From: Kordiimonadaceae bacterium
GTDB taxonomy: Bacteria > Pseudomonadota > Alphaproteobacteria > Sphingomonadales > Kordiimonadaceae
DNA length: 18,695 nt
Direction of reading: 5' to 3'
Assembly (NCBI GenBank): GCA_016763495.1
Contig: JAESTR010000180.1
Location: 1-18,695, forward strand
Shown: in pieces, positions 8,681 through 17,262 of the stretch
Position numbering within the stretch: position 1 is the first letter of the stretch
Layout: each line of letters starts with the position of its first letter
Notes under the pieces: generated by a model
The model's database searches: none
The model's input: only the letters and a program-made list of their open reading frames with translations
Told to the model about the DNA's origin: nothing
Translations under genes and position numbers: made by a program

Positions 8681-9263
8681 GCTCTAAAGCCTCCTGCTTG
8701 CAGATGTCGAGGAAGTTTTTCAAGAGAGAGTGCCCGTGATCAGACGCGATGCTTTCCGGGTGAAACTGTACGCCGTATAATTCATACTCTTTGTGTTTTA
8801 TAGCCATCAACAAACCATCATCAGATGTTGCTGTCGCATCAAAACAAGTTGGCAGTGTGTTTTTATCAACTGTTAGTGAATGGTAACGCGCTGCCTGATA
8901 GGGGCTGGGTATGCCTTCGAATATACCCGTGCCGTTGTGGGTGATCATGCTGGTTTTGCCGTGCATCACTTTTGGTGCACGCACTACATGACCGCCAAAT
9001 ACTTGTCCAATTGTCTGATGCCCAAGGCACACGCCGAGCAACGGTATTTTACCTGCCACAGCTTTCACAAGATCAAGGCAAATGCCCGCGCCGTCAGGTG
9101 TGCAGGGGCCGGGGCTAATGATAATGCCCATAGGGTTCTTCGTGATGACTTCTTCAACCGATATTTTGTCATTGCGCCATACGACTACATTTGCACCAAG
9201 TTCGACAAGATAATGGTACAAATTGTAGGTAAAGCTATCGTAGTTATCGATGAGGATATACAT
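8673..9263 (-). CDS. trpG: Anthranilate synthase glutamine amidotransferase subunit
   Basis: Supplies ammonia from glutamine to TrpE for anthranilate synthesis. Such subunits often also serve PabB in folate synthesis. It is a class I glutamine amidotransferase. Counting from the ATG at 9263, the nucleophile is Cys79 in GVCLGHQ and the rest of the triad is His168 and Glu170 in QFHPES. HGKTS and ISPGPCTPD are also present. I prefer the start at 9263 because the protein then begins [14 protein letters not shown], the usual family N-terminus. An upstream ATG at 9284 adds MNQRAFA and is the alternative. Neither has a convincing ribosome binding site. trpG heads the operon but is separated from trpE by an opposite-strand gene. 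It is not fused to trpE, unlike in many rhizobia. Confidence 0.95.
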   Translation of the reverse strand: MYILIDNYDSFTYNLYHYLVELGANVVVWRNDKISVEEVITKNPMGIIISPGPCTPDGAGICLDLVKAVAGKIPLLGVCLGHQTIGQVFGGHVVRAPKVMHGKTSMITHNGTGIFEGIPSPYQAARYHSLTVDKNTLPTCFDATATSDDGLLMAIKHKEYELYGVQFHPESIASDHGHSLLKNFLDICKQEALEHA

Positions 9264-9282
9264 TGCAAACGCCCGCTGATTC

Positions 9283-10419
9283 ATGGGTAAGAGTGGACAA
9301 TGCTTTTTTCCGCAGAATTGTCAATGGTGGACTGGTTTTAAGACCAAGAATTTGAAAGTTAAACACATTTTGTTGAACGTATTGGTCCAGAAACTGGCTC
9401 GCAGGCTCCTTGAGCTAAAGGAATTTCTTCAGGAAATTAACATAAAGAAGGTAGCACTGGGCTTGTACAGCGTTGTGATAGCGCTTGTTCTTTTTTCGAT
9501 GGTTTATTTGTTGAATAATGAGAATACAGTGACATCTGACGCCGCGGTTGTAACAGATCAAATTCAGATAAGGGTTGAAGCAAAAGACATTGAAGGCATT
9601 ATCGCGGCTGTTGAAGGTCATTCTTCTGTTCCTATTGAAGATATTGACACGATATTGCCTCTTGAGCCTGATAAGCCAGCTTGGCAGCAACATGCGGCTG
9701 CATGGAATGGTCAATCCCCATATGGGCGTATAGCCATCGTTATCGATGATGTTGGCCTATCGTATGATATCAGCATGTCTATGGCTGACATGGTTGGGCC
9801 GCTAACACTTTCTTTCTTGCCGTATGCAGAGAGATTGCCAGAGCAAACTAATGTACTGAAGAACGCGGGGCATGAATTGATGGTACATATGCCGATGGAG
9901 CCCAAGCTGGAAAATGCTGACCCGGGCCCGAATGCGCTACTCAGTAGTTTGGCAGCAGACGAATTTGAGCGCAGAATATTATGGAATTTAGGCCGTTTCG
10001 GCGGTTTTGTGGGCATTAACAATCATATGGGTAGCTATTTGACAGAGCAACCCGGGTTGATGGTCCGTGTTATGACCCACTTACGTCGTGGCGGGTATTT
10101 ATTTCTTGATAGTTTAACATCACCTAAAAGTGTGGCTGGGCGGGCCGCGAGGGCAACGGGTGTGCCTACGGTTTCAAGAGACATATTTTTGGACAACGAG
10201 CGCACCATGCAAGCGATCTTGTCGCAGCTTACCCGTACTGAAGAAATCGCCAAAATAAAGGGATATGCGATAGCTATCGGTCACCCATACCCTGAGACAC
10301 TGAAAGCATTAAATTTTTGGTCAGCCAATTTGGCGGATAAAGGCTTTATATTGGTACCGCTTAGCCAAATAGTGGCTGAAACTGAAGCTGCTGCAGGCAA
10401 GTCTGCTCAGGCTAGGTAA
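9283..10419 (+). CDS. Divergent polysaccharide deacetylase, YibQ family (DUF610)
   Basis: Membrane-anchored periplasmic protein with a NodB-like fold of the divergent polysaccharide deacetylase family (Pfam Polysacc_deac_2). Its substrate is not established in general. One hydrophobic segment at about 57–77 looks like a signal anchor, followed by an acidic linker. The deacetylase-like domain runs from about 149 to 365 with IDD (154–156), HMPMEP (202–207), NNHMGS (246–251), LFLDS (273–277) and GHPYPET (from 333). The conserved Asp and His residues suggest a metal site. The ATG at 9283 is the only ATG before the membrane segment, but the first 20 residues (Cys, Trp, Gln rich) look non-coding and no ribosome binding site is visible. 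A TTG or GTG start further in is likely. The gene sits on the opposite strand between trpE and trpG, with no visible link to tryptophan synthesis. It converges with trpE over 39 bases, where I see no clear terminator. Confidence 0.88.
   Translation: MGKSGQCFFPQNCQWWTGFKTKNLKVKHILLNVLVQKLARRLLELKEFLQEINIKKVALGLYSVVIALVLFSMVYLLNNENTVTSDAAVVTDQIQIRVEAKDIEGIIAAVEGHSSVPIEDIDTILPLEPDKPAWQQHAAAWNGQSPYGRIAIVIDDVGLSYDISMSMADMVGPLTLSFLPYAERLPEQTNVLKNAGHELMVHMPMEPKLENADPGPNALLSSLAADEFERRILWNLGRFGGFVGINNHMGSYLTEQPGLMVRVMTHLRRGGYLFLDSLTSPKSVAGRAARATGVPTVSRDIFLDNERTMQAILSQLTRTEEIAKIKGYAIAIGHPYPETLKALNFWSANLADKGFILVPLSQIVAETEAAAGKSAQAR
9296..9324 (-). promoter_or_regulatory. Possible promoter for the trpG operon
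   Basis: On the minus strand a perfect -35 hexamer TTGACA (9319–9324) stands 17 bases before ATTGTC (9296–9301), a poor -10 match. A start site near 9289 would give a leader of about 25 bases to the ATG at 9263 and only about five to the ATG at 9284, which mildly favours the shorter trpG. It lies inside the 5' end of the plus-strand YibQ-like frame. Confidence 0.35.
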
Positions 10420-10458
10420 TAGCCAAGGCAAGATAAGCCAATATTGGACAAACGAGGT

Positions 10459-11952
10459 TTAGAGTGTTTGGCGGTTACTAGCTGCAAAACGTAGAGCTTC
10501 TTTGGCTGCAACAACAAGCGCGCGGGCCTTGTTTCGGCATTCTTGGAATTCAGATTCGGGATCACTATCTGCTACAATGCCTGCGCCGGCTTGCACGTGT
10601 AGTTTACCGTCTTTCACGATTGCTGTGCGCAGCACAATGGCTGTGTCCATACTACCGTTTGCACTGAAATAGCCAACACTGCCAGCATACGGGCCGCGGG
10701 CATCCACTTCTAGCTCGTCAATAATTTCCATCGCCCGTACTTTAGGTGCACCTGAGACTGTGCCCGCAGGGAAACCGGCTGAAAGGGCGTCAATGGCATC
10801 AAATTTTTCATCGATCTGCCCAACAACGTTGGAAACAATATGCATCACGTGAGAATAAAGCTCGATCTTATTACGGGACGTGACTTCAATGGTGCCCGGT
10901 TTGGCTACACGACCCACATCGTTGCGGCCAAGGTCAAGCAACATCAGGTGTTCAGCGAGCTCTTTCTTGTCTGATAATAAGTCTTCTGCGAGGAATTTAT
11001 CTTCATCTGGGTTTGCGCCGCGCATACGCGTGCCTGCAATAGGGCGAATGGTTACTTCACCGTCATGCAGTTTCACAAGTATCTCGGGGCTTGATCCTAC
11101 GATGGCAAAATCATCAAATGCCAAATGATACATGTGTGGGGACGGGTTGGTACGCCGCAGGGCGCGGTACAGTGAAAATGCAGGTAGCTCAAACGGAACG
11201 GTGAAGCGCTGGCTTAACACCACTTGGAAAATATCCCCAGCAAGAATGTATTCTTGTGCTGTTCGTACCATTTCACGGTATTCTTCAGGGCTCGTATTTG
11301 ATGTTGGTTCATCAAAACTCTCAGGAGCCGCAATTGCCGCCGTTAAGGGAAGAGGTGCATTCAGTCTTTCCTGCATTTCTTCCAGTAGGCGCTCGGCGTT
11401 ACCGTGTGCTGTTTCAGCTGATACACCGGATTGTGCACGAATGGGGGCTATCAATGTGATCAGATTGGTGACGCTATCAAATATAGCCATCACGGAAGGC
11501 CTGATGAAAATAGATGTCTCTAGGCCTAGAGGGTCTGGTTTAGCGGGCGCAAGTGTTTCCATTTGGCGCACGATGTCATAGCCCATATACCCGACTACAC
11601 AGGCAGCCATAGGTGGCAGCGGGTGCGGTAAGTCAATGAGGCTTTCGCTTACAAGCTCGCGTAAACTATCAAGCGGCTTACCAGAAATAGGGGTGTAGAT
11701 AGGGTCTGCAGTCACATTCCTGCAAATACGCGTTTTAGCGCCGTCATTGCGCCAAATAACATCAGGGCGCAATCCAATGATAGAATAGCGCCCCCGAATT
11801 TCACCATCCTGCACACTTTCAAGCAGGCAGCTATATTGCTCGTTTTGGGATAACTTTAAATAGGCTGATACAGGCGTGTCCAAGTCAGCCACAAGTATTT
11901 CTGACAAGACTTGTGGCTCACCCGCCTTATAACGCCTGATAAAGTCGTCCAT
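10459..11952 (-). CDS. trpE: Anthranilate synthase component I
   Basis: Makes anthranilate from chorismate, with ammonia from TrpG; it is the committed, feedback-inhibited step of tryptophan synthesis. The protein has 497 residues, the usual unfused length. The N-terminal tryptophan-sensing region shows LLES at 43–46 and GRYSIIG at 54–60. The chorismate-binding domain carries PIAGTRMRG, LLDLGRNDVGRVA, SGAPKVRAMEIIDELE and GAGIVADSDPESEFQE near the C-terminus. AGGA lies about ten bases before the ATG. It starts only 13 bases after ppiD on the same strand, so it is most likely cotranscribed with ppiD. There is no room for a leader peptide or attenuator directly in front of it. Component I of aminodeoxychorismate synthase (PabB) is related, but the feedback motifs and trp context favour TrpE. 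Confidence 0.95.
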   Translation of the reverse strand: MDDFIRRYKAGEPQVLSEILVADLDTPVSAYLKLSQNEQYSCLLESVQDGEIRGRYSIIGLRPDVIWRNDGAKTRICRNVTADPIYTPISGKPLDSLRELVSESLIDLPHPLPPMAACVVGYMGYDIVRQMETLAPAKPDPLGLETSIFIRPSVMAIFDSVTNLITLIAPIRAQSGVSAETAHGNAERLLEEMQERLNAPLPLTAAIAAPESFDEPTSNTSPEEYREMVRTAQEYILAGDIFQVVLSQRFTVPFELPAFSLYRALRRTNPSPHMYHLAFDDFAIVGSSPEILVKLHDGEVTIRPIAGTRMRGANPDEDKFLAEDLLSDKKELAEHLMLLDLGRNDVGRVAKPGTIEVTSRNKIELYSHVMHIVSNVVGQIDEKFDAIDALSAGFPAGTVSGAPKVRAMEIIDELEVDARGPYAGSVGYFSANGSMDTAIVLRTAIVKDGKLHVQAGAGIVADSDPESEFQECRNKARALVVAAKEALRFAASNRQTL

Positions 11953-11965
11953 CTATCAGTTTTCC

Positions 11966-13915
11966 TTACTGCTGCTGCGAATTCTCGCTGAACAATTGCT
12001 TTTGTAAGGCTCGGTTCACGACAGGCGGATAACTGCTTTGCAGATACGCTTGGTACTGGGCGTAGATATCCTGTGACATCTGTGTGTTAAGCTCCGTCAA
12101 TCGCTTAACCACTGCTGCAGTGTTGGCTGCTACATCACCGGGAGTTACTTCATCGACACGCACAACTATATAGCCGTTGCCGTCGGCAGCTTTCTCTAGG
12201 TCGATACCGCCGTTAGCTGTGTCAAATATCAGTTGGCGAATGTTATTTGCTAAACTGCTGTTAACACCAGCTGTCCGCACAACATTTTTTGCATCAAATG
12301 ACGTGCCACCAAGTTCCACTGCGATAAGCTCAGGGTCATCGCCAGCAGCCAAGCGTGTTTTAGCTGTTTCAGCAAGATCGCCCGCTTTGGCCTGCCTTTC
12401 ATTGGCTGTCCAAGCTGCTGCAACGTCTGTTCTCACGTCTTCTAAAGGCTGTTGCGCTGTTTCAGCAATGGTTGATACTTTTATCAGATACACGCCTTTT
12501 GCAGCGTCATTTGGGTCAATGTCTGTTAGCTGCAGGTCCTCTTCAGTCGTAGAGCGGAAAGCATGCTGCATAATAGTCGCTTCTTCCTGACTTGTTACAG
12601 CTGAGGCACCAAGTAGGGATAGCCCGCGGCTTGTAACATCAGAAACCGTAGCAACGGATAACGCGATTTTAGCAGCGACATTTTCATTGGCTGCAATTGC
12701 TACTAGGTCAGCTTCATCCGCAACGGCTTCTTCAAGCTCAGGCAAGAAGTCATACATAAGCTCAATGGCTTCTTCTTCCTTGTATGCTTTTTCGATTTCT
12801 GGCCGTACATCGTCTAGTGTTCGGGTAACGGCTACTGTGGTTGCAGTGTTTTTAAACACGTTAAAGCCAGAGAAAGCTGAAAGAGGCGCGGTGATGCCTC
12901 CATCGTCCAAGGCAAAGACCGCATCAGCTGTCGCCGTGTCATAGGTGTTTTCAATATCAGTTTTGGTGAAAACACCCAGATTAATTTCGTCGGCGGTAAA
13001 ATCTGTAACCGCTGCGCCAGCTTCAGCAAAGTCTGCACCACCTTCTACTTCAGTGATAAATGCTTTTGCTACAGCTTCGTCAGTGAAGCTTACTTGCTGT
13101 AAGTCACGCTTCTCTGGCTGCTGATATTCGCTCAAGCGGGCATCGTATGCAGCTTGAATGTCTTCTTCACTAACATCAATGGTGTCTGCGAATAGTGCTG
13201 GGGATACAAGAATATAGCTATAAGAACGGCGTTCGGGCGTCATATAGCCTGCTTTAGTGTTCTCGTATAATTCAGCAATTTCTTCCTCTGTTGGTTCAGG
13301 CAAGTCCTTCACCGCATCAGCAGGAATATTAATCATCGTAGCTCTGCGGCGCTCAGCTTCCCATGTATAAAGCTTTTCAGCGAAATATTTGGGGAGGGCA
13401 TTTTCAGGGAGCATACTTTGCAGTAATTGGCGACGCGACACGCCGTTACGAACGTCGTTAAGGAAGTCTTCTTCCGAAAGGCCATTTGAGATAAGTGCCT
13501 GTTGGATCATTTCTTTACTTAAGGAACCATCCGGCAACAAAAAGCCTTCGATTGTTTCCAGCTCTTTGCGTACAAGCGCGTCACTCGCCCGCATGCCGAG
13601 AGTAGAAATATGCTCTTCAATCGCAGCATCAATAAGCAACTGCTGCAGAATTTGGTCATCAAGGCGCATTAAGCGGATGATGTCTGGCGTGCTTAATTGG
13701 CCGCCGAACTGAGCTTGCATAGCCTGCGCCCGGCTTTGAACTTGGCTATAGTAGCGATTGGTGGAGATTTCAGTGTCCCCAACAGACGCAATGGATTGGT
13801 TGGCGCTAGACAACATGTTTGGCCCAATCCCCCAAAGCGCAAATGCACCAATAAGAAGGCCAAGTAGAATAGTCACAAGAAAGGAATCTAGTCCCCCGCG
13901 AAGTTTGAGCAGCAT
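11966..13915 (-). CDS. ppiD: PpiD-type periplasmic folding factor (SurA N-terminal / parvulin domains)
   Basis: Inner-membrane-anchored periplasmic chaperone or peptidyl-prolyl isomerase that assists newly secreted proteins near the Sec translocon. It is 649 residues long, close to E. coli PpiD (623). One membrane segment lies at about 12–30, after the short cytoplasmic MLLKLRGG. A SurA/PpiD-like helical chaperone region spans about 35–200, with a parvulin-like domain at about 265–370 and a second degenerate one at about 425–510. The typical parvulin active-site motifs are weakly conserved, so isomerase activity is doubtful while chaperone function is plausible. The protein is acidic and rich in Ala, Glu and Asp, as expected for the periplasm. 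AGGAG lies eight bases before the ATG. It is divergent from tpiA and upstream of trpE, and secG is found on the far side of tpiA. Confidence 0.9.
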   Translation of the reverse strand: MLLKLRGGLDSFLVTILLGLLIGAFALWGIGPNMLSSANQSIASVGDTEISTNRYYSQVQSRAQAMQAQFGGQLSTPDIIRLMRLDDQILQQLLIDAAIEEHISTLGMRASDALVRKELETIEGFLLPDGSLSKEMIQQALISNGLSEEDFLNDVRNGVSRRQLLQSMLPENALPKYFAEKLYTWEAERRRATMINIPADAVKDLPEPTEEEIAELYENTKAGYMTPERRSYSYILVSPALFADTIDVSEEDIQAAYDARLSEYQQPEKRDLQQVSFTDEAVAKAFITEVEGGADFAEAGAAVTDFTADEINLGVFTKTDIENTYDTATADAVFALDDGGITAPLSAFSGFNVFKNTATTVAVTRTLDDVRPEIEKAYKEEEAIELMYDFLPELEEAVADEADLVAIAANENVAAKIALSVATVSDVTSRGLSLLGASAVTSQEEATIMQHAFRSTTEEDLQLTDIDPNDAAKGVYLIKVSTIAETAQQPLEDVRTDVAAAWTANERQAKAGDLAETAKTRLAAGDDPELIAVELGGTSFDAKNVVRTAGVNSSLANNIRQLIFDTANGGIDLEKAADGNGYIVVRVDEVTPGDVAANTAAVVKRLTELNTQMSQDIYAQYQAYLQSSYPPVVNRALQKQLFSENSQQQ

Positions 13916-13960
13916 GCGCTCAGCTCCTGTCGATAATCAAAAATAAAGGTTCAATTTACC

Positions 13961-13986
13961 CAACGCCTCTATTTACAAAGGCATTG
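13961..13986. other. Imperfect palindrome in the ppiD–tpiA divergent region
   Basis: CAACGCCT (13961–13968) and AGGCATTG (13979–13986) form an inverted repeat with seven of eight positions paired across a ten-base spacer. A perfect ten-base AT palindrome, ATAATATTAT, lies further on at 14033–14042. The 218-base region 13916–14133 must hold the promoters of both genes, but I cannot assign a convincing -35/-10 pair to either. The arms are one helical turn or so apart, so a dimeric regulator site is conceivable. This is inference. Confidence 0.3.
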
Positions 13987-14133
13987 TTGGCCGCGCATCA
14001 TAGGCATGCTTATATGGGACCGCAACTGCTGAATAATATTATCTCAAGTCTGGTGTAATGTACGGTTATTTGATAAGCAGCAGGCATATAAAAATATTGG
14101 TAATTTTTGGTATTTAAAAGGCAGGCAAGTCCC

Positions 14134-14886
14134 ATGACGAAACCCACTCCCCTAGTTGCTGGTAATTGGAAAATGAATGGCGTAGCTGCCAGTTTGGCTG
14201 AGTTTGAAGCGCTTGAAACCTTAATTGCTGAAAAAGCAGACGCTGCGTGCGAAACGCTTATTTGCCCACCATATACACTGATCGCAGCAATGGCGTCCGG
14301 CGGCAAGAGCCTTACCGCTGTAGGTGCACAGGATTGCCATTTTAATAAAAGTGGTGCGCACACCGGGGATATATCTGCAGCGATGTTGAAAGACGCCGGG
14401 GCTTCATACATCATTGTTGGCCATTCTGAACGCCGTGCAGACCACGGAGAAAGTGACGAGACAGTGCTGGCGAAAGCTGGCATTGTCCACGCTGAAGGCT
14501 TGAAAGCTATTGTTTGTGTAGGTGAGACAGAAGCGGAGCGCGAAGCGGGCAACACAAAAACTATTGTGTTGGGTCAGCTTAATGGCAGTGTTCCAGCTGA
14601 TGCGACACCAGAGAATACTATCATTGCCTACGAGCCTGTCTGGGCCATAGGAACAGGTAAAACACCTACTAAACAAGATGTGACTGATATACATACGGCT
14701 ATCCGGGGTGCGCTTGTGAAACGATTCGGCAGTGTAGGTGATAAGTTTAAGCTGCTTTATGGGGGCTCCGTTAAAGCGGCAAACGCTGTAGAGTTAATGG
14801 GTGCTGATAATGTGAATGGTGCATTGGTTGGTGGTGCGAGCCTAAAAGCTCATGATTTTGATGGTATTATTGACGCGTACCGTTGA
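14134..14886 (+). CDS. tpiA: Triosephosphate isomerase
   Basis: Interconverts dihydroxyacetone phosphate and glyceraldehyde 3-phosphate in glycolysis and gluconeogenesis. It is a TIM barrel of 250 residues, the standard length. Active-site residues are all visible: Lys13 in GNWKMN, His97 in GHSERR, Glu167 in AYEPVWAIG, the mobile loop GTGKTPT (173–179) and the phosphate-binding YGGSV (209–213). The ATG at 14134 gives the normal N-terminus [15 protein letters not shown]. An upstream in-frame TTG at 14107 would add nine unconserved residues and is not needed. It has GGCAGG upstream as a modest ribosome binding site. No terminator is seen before secG, so the two may share a transcript. Together with eno at the right edge it adds to the glycolytic content. 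Confidence 0.97.
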   Translation: MTKPTPLVAGNWKMNGVAASLAEFEALETLIAEKADAACETLICPPYTLIAAMASGGKSLTAVGAQDCHFNKSGAHTGDISAAMLKDAGASYIIVGHSERRADHGESDETVLAKAGIVHAEGLKAIVCVGETEAEREAGNTKTIVLGQLNGSVPADATPENTIIAYEPVWAIGTGKTPTKQDVTDIHTAIRGALVKRFGSVGDKFKLLYGGSVKAANAVELMGADNVNGALVGGASLKAHDFDGIIDAYR

Positions 14887-14956
14887 TTTTACGTAAGCTG
14901 ATAAATAATGCTTGGCAAGAGGGGGCAGGGTACGTTAGAAACCCGGCTTGATTTGG

Positions 14957-14978
14957 TATATGTGCGAGAGTGCATATA
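14957..14978 (+). other. Stem-loop with GAGA tetraloop upstream of secG
   Basis: TATATGTGC (14957–14965) can pair along its full length with GTGCATATA (14970–14978) when two G-U pairs are allowed, closing a GAGA loop of the stable GNRA type on a C-G pair. At DNA level it is a TATATG/CATATA palindrome. It ends 33 bases before the secG ATG. No T-run follows directly, so it is probably not a terminator. It could be an mRNA processing or stabilising stem in a tpiA-secG transcript, or an operator. The role is inference. Confidence 0.4.
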
Positions 14979-15011
14979 TATAGGTAAATATACGGTTTTT
15001 AGGACAAGTTC

Positions 15012-15335
15012 ATGCAAACGGTTTTGCTTAGTATCCATTTGATAGTAGCGTTAGCGCTGGTAGTAACCATTTTGCTGCAACGCTCAGAGGGCGGTGCACT
15101 TGGTATGGGTGGCGGTGGTGCTGGCGGTATGATGACCGCCCGCGGTGCTGGTGATTTGCTTACCAAAGCAACCAAATGGCTTGCGATTGTGTTTTTATCC
15201 AACTCCTTGGCGCTTGGTTGGCTTGCAGGCCAAAAGACCGGCGAACTGGATGCTGTGGTTCAAGAAGAGCCGGTCGTTCAGCAAGAGGTAGACGGGAACA
15301 AGATCCCGGAATTACCCTCGCTTCCTGAGGGTTAG
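15012..15335 (+). CDS. secG: SecG subunit of the Sec preprotein translocase
   Basis: Small inner-membrane partner of SecYE that assists SecA-driven export. It has 107 residues with two membrane helices at about 3–22 and 55–75. The connecting cytoplasmic loop contains the family signature LLQRSEGGALG followed by a Gly-rich stretch (GMGGGGAGGMM). The C-terminal tail is short and acidic. AGGA stands seven bases before the ATG. Between tpiA and pyrG is a common position for secG in this class. A strong terminator follows directly, separating it from pyrG. Confidence 0.95.
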   Translation: MQTVLLSIHLIVALALVVTILLQRSEGGALGMGGGGAGGMMTARGAGDLLTKATKWLAIVFLSNSLALGWLAGQKTGELDAVVQEEPVVQQEVDGNKIPELPSLPEG

Positions 15336-15350
15336 AAATCAAAGAGTTTA

Positions 15351-15381
15351 AGCGGGGGCCATTGGCCCCCGCTTCTCTTTT
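15351..15381 (+). terminator. Intrinsic terminator after secG
   Basis: A perfect ten-pair G+C-rich stem, AGCGGGGGCC (15351–15360) and GGCCCCCGCT (15364–15373), closes a three-base ATT loop and is followed by TCTCTTTT. It ends the tpiA/secG transcript and insulates pyrG, so pyrG needs its own promoter within 15382–15459; I could not identify one with confidence. Confidence 0.9.
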
Positions 15382-15459
15382 GTGTAAAGTGTTTTCGTAT
15401 AGAGTAGGTTAACTGCTGAGCCTTGAGCTGGCGGGGTTTTCTTGTGTTAGAGAGGTCAT

Positions 15460-17091
15460 ATGACACGTTATATTTTCATTACGGGTGGTGTAGTTAGTTC
15501 TTTAGGAAAAGGACTACTTTCTGCATCACTGGGCGCGCTTTTGCAGGCGCGCGGCTACAAAGTACGGCTTAGAAAATTTGACCCATATTTGAATGTCGAC
15601 CCCGGCACCATGAGCCCGATGCAGCACGGCGAAGTGTTTGTAACCGACGATGGTGCTGAGACAGACCTAGACCTTGGTCATTATGAGCGCTTCACTGGTG
15701 TGCCATCTCGCCAAAGCGATAATATTACGTCAGGCCGTATATATCAGCAGATTATCCAACGCGAACGCCGTGGTGATTATTTAGGGGCCACTGTACAAGT
15801 TATCCCGCACGTAACAGATGCCATCAAAGAATTTGCTTTGGCTGAGCAAGAAGATGTTGATTTTATACTGTGCGAAATTGGTGGCACGGCAGGCGACATG
15901 GAAGCTGCGCCTTTCATGGAAGCCATTCGCCAGTTATCGATTGACTTGGGTCGCGGGCGGTCAATTTTTGTGCACCTAACATTGGTGCCGTATCTTGCAG
16001 CTGCCGGTGAACTGAAGACCAAGCCAACTCAGCATAGTGTTCGTGACTTGCGTTCGCTTGGTATTCAGCCAGATATTCTGGTGTGTCGCTCTGAGCACGA
16101 GATATCAGATAGCGATCGTAGGAAAATGTCGCTTTATTGCAATGTGGCTGAGACAGCGGTTATTCCAGCGCTGGATGTTGCTTCTATCTATCAGGTTCCC
16201 ATTTCCTACCATAACGAAGGGTTGGATGTTGAGGTATTGAAAGCCTTTGATCTTGCACATTCGCAGGAGCTTGACCTTTCCCGCTGGGAAGAAATTGTGG
16301 ACCGTGTCCAGAACCCTGAAGGCGAAGTCAAAATAGCGGTGGTTGGCAAATACACAGGCCTGCGCGATGCCTATAAATCCTTGAGTGAAGCTTTAACCCA
16401 TGGCGGCATAGCTAATAAGGTTAAAGTCAACATCGAGTGGATCGAAGCTGAAGTCTTTGAAAAAGAAGACGCCATACACCGGCTTGAGGGCGTGCACGCC
16501 ATTTTGGTGCCGGGAGGCTTTGGTAAGCGCGGCACGGAAGGAAAAATTGCAGCCGCAAAATTCGCACGCGAACGTAACGTGCCATACTTTGGCATCTGTC
16601 TGGGAATGCAAATGGCTACAGTTGAAGCTGCGCGTAACTTAGCTGGCTTTAATGATGCAGGCTCAACTGAGTTTGAAGCGCACAATAACCCTGTTGTTGG
16701 TTTAATTACCGAGTGGACCCGTGAAGACGGTAGTGTTGAGAAGCGTACCACGGAAACGGACCTTGGCGGCACTATGCGCCTTGGCTCGTATGACGCAAAG
16801 TTGAAAGAAGGCTCACTTGTTGCCCAGATATATGGCACCACAGATATTTCTGAACGCCACAGGCACCGGTATGAAGTCAATGTCGGGTATGTTGAGAAGC
16901 TAGAGCAAGCTGGTGTGCTGTTCTCTGGTATGTCTCCCGACGGGAAATTGCCTGAGATTATGGAAATTCCTGACCACCCATGGTTTATTGGCGTACAATA
17001 CCATCCCGAGCTTAAGTCTAAGCCGTTTGAGCCGCATCCTTTGTTTGCAAGCTTTGTTGGGGCCGCTTTGGCACAAAGCAGGATGGTTTAA
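15460..17091 (+). CDS. pyrG: CTP synthase
   Basis: Aminates UTP to CTP using ATP and glutamine, the last step of pyrimidine nucleotide synthesis. The 543 residues match the E. coli enzyme (545). The N-terminal synthase domain (about 1–267) shows [11 protein letters not shown] (8–18), [15 protein letters not shown] (39–53), [13 protein letters not shown] and CEIGGT. The C-terminal class I glutaminase domain carries PGGFGKRG, the nucleophile Cys380 in FGICLGMQ, and the His515/Glu517 pair in QYHPEL. All catalytic residues are present. GAGG sits just ahead of the ATG, slightly close. Terminators lie on both sides, so it appears monocistronic. Confidence 0.98.
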   Translation: MTRYIFITGGVVSSLGKGLLSASLGALLQARGYKVRLRKFDPYLNVDPGTMSPMQHGEVFVTDDGAETDLDLGHYERFTGVPSRQSDNITSGRIYQQIIQRERRGDYLGATVQVIPHVTDAIKEFALAEQEDVDFILCEIGGTAGDMEAAPFMEAIRQLSIDLGRGRSIFVHLTLVPYLAAAGELKTKPTQHSVRDLRSLGIQPDILVCRSEHEISDSDRRKMSLYCNVAETAVIPALDVASIYQVPISYHNEGLDVEVLKAFDLAHSQELDLSRWEEIVDRVQNPEGEVKIAVVGKYTGLRDAYKSLSEALTHGGIANKVKVNIEWIEAEVFEKEDAIHRLEGVHAILVPGGFGKRGTEGKIAAAKFARERNVPYFGICLGMQMATVEAARNLAGFNDAGSTEFEAHNNPVVGLITEWTREDGSVEKRTTETDLGGTMRLGSYDAKLKEGSLVAQIYGTTDISERHRHRYEVNVGYVEKLEQAGVLFSGMSPDGKLPEIMEIPDHPWFIGVQYHPELKSKPFEPHPLFASFVGAALAQSRMV

Positions 17092-17137
17092 CGCCTAGTT
17101 TTTGGCCGCTACCTAAGCAGTTGGGTTAGTACTATTT

Positions 17138-17165
17138 TTAAAGAGAGCTATGGCTCTCTTTTTTT
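17138..17165 (+). terminator. Intrinsic terminator after pyrG
   Basis: AAGAGAGC (17141–17148) pairs perfectly with GCTCTCTT (17153–17160) across a TATG loop, extended by A-T pairs, and runs into an unbroken series of T up to 17165. It lies about 50 bases after the pyrG stop. The A-rich left flank is compatible with some activity in the opposite direction as well. Confidence 0.9.
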
Positions 17166-17262
17166 GTGGGGTTAAGAGCTTTTAAATAGGCCCCATTATT
17201 GCATAATCTAAGATATAGTATTTAAGTTAGGCATTTATTGCCTGCGGATAAGAGGTGTTTAC

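Noticed and set aside
14107..14133. Extended tpiA start at a TTG codon
   Set aside because: The nine added residues are not conserved in the family, and the ATG at 14134 gives the normal N-terminus.
17174..17188. CtrA-like site TTAA-N7-TAAA before the unknown gene
   Set aside because: It has one mismatch in the second half-site and lies in AT-rich DNA where chance matches are expected.
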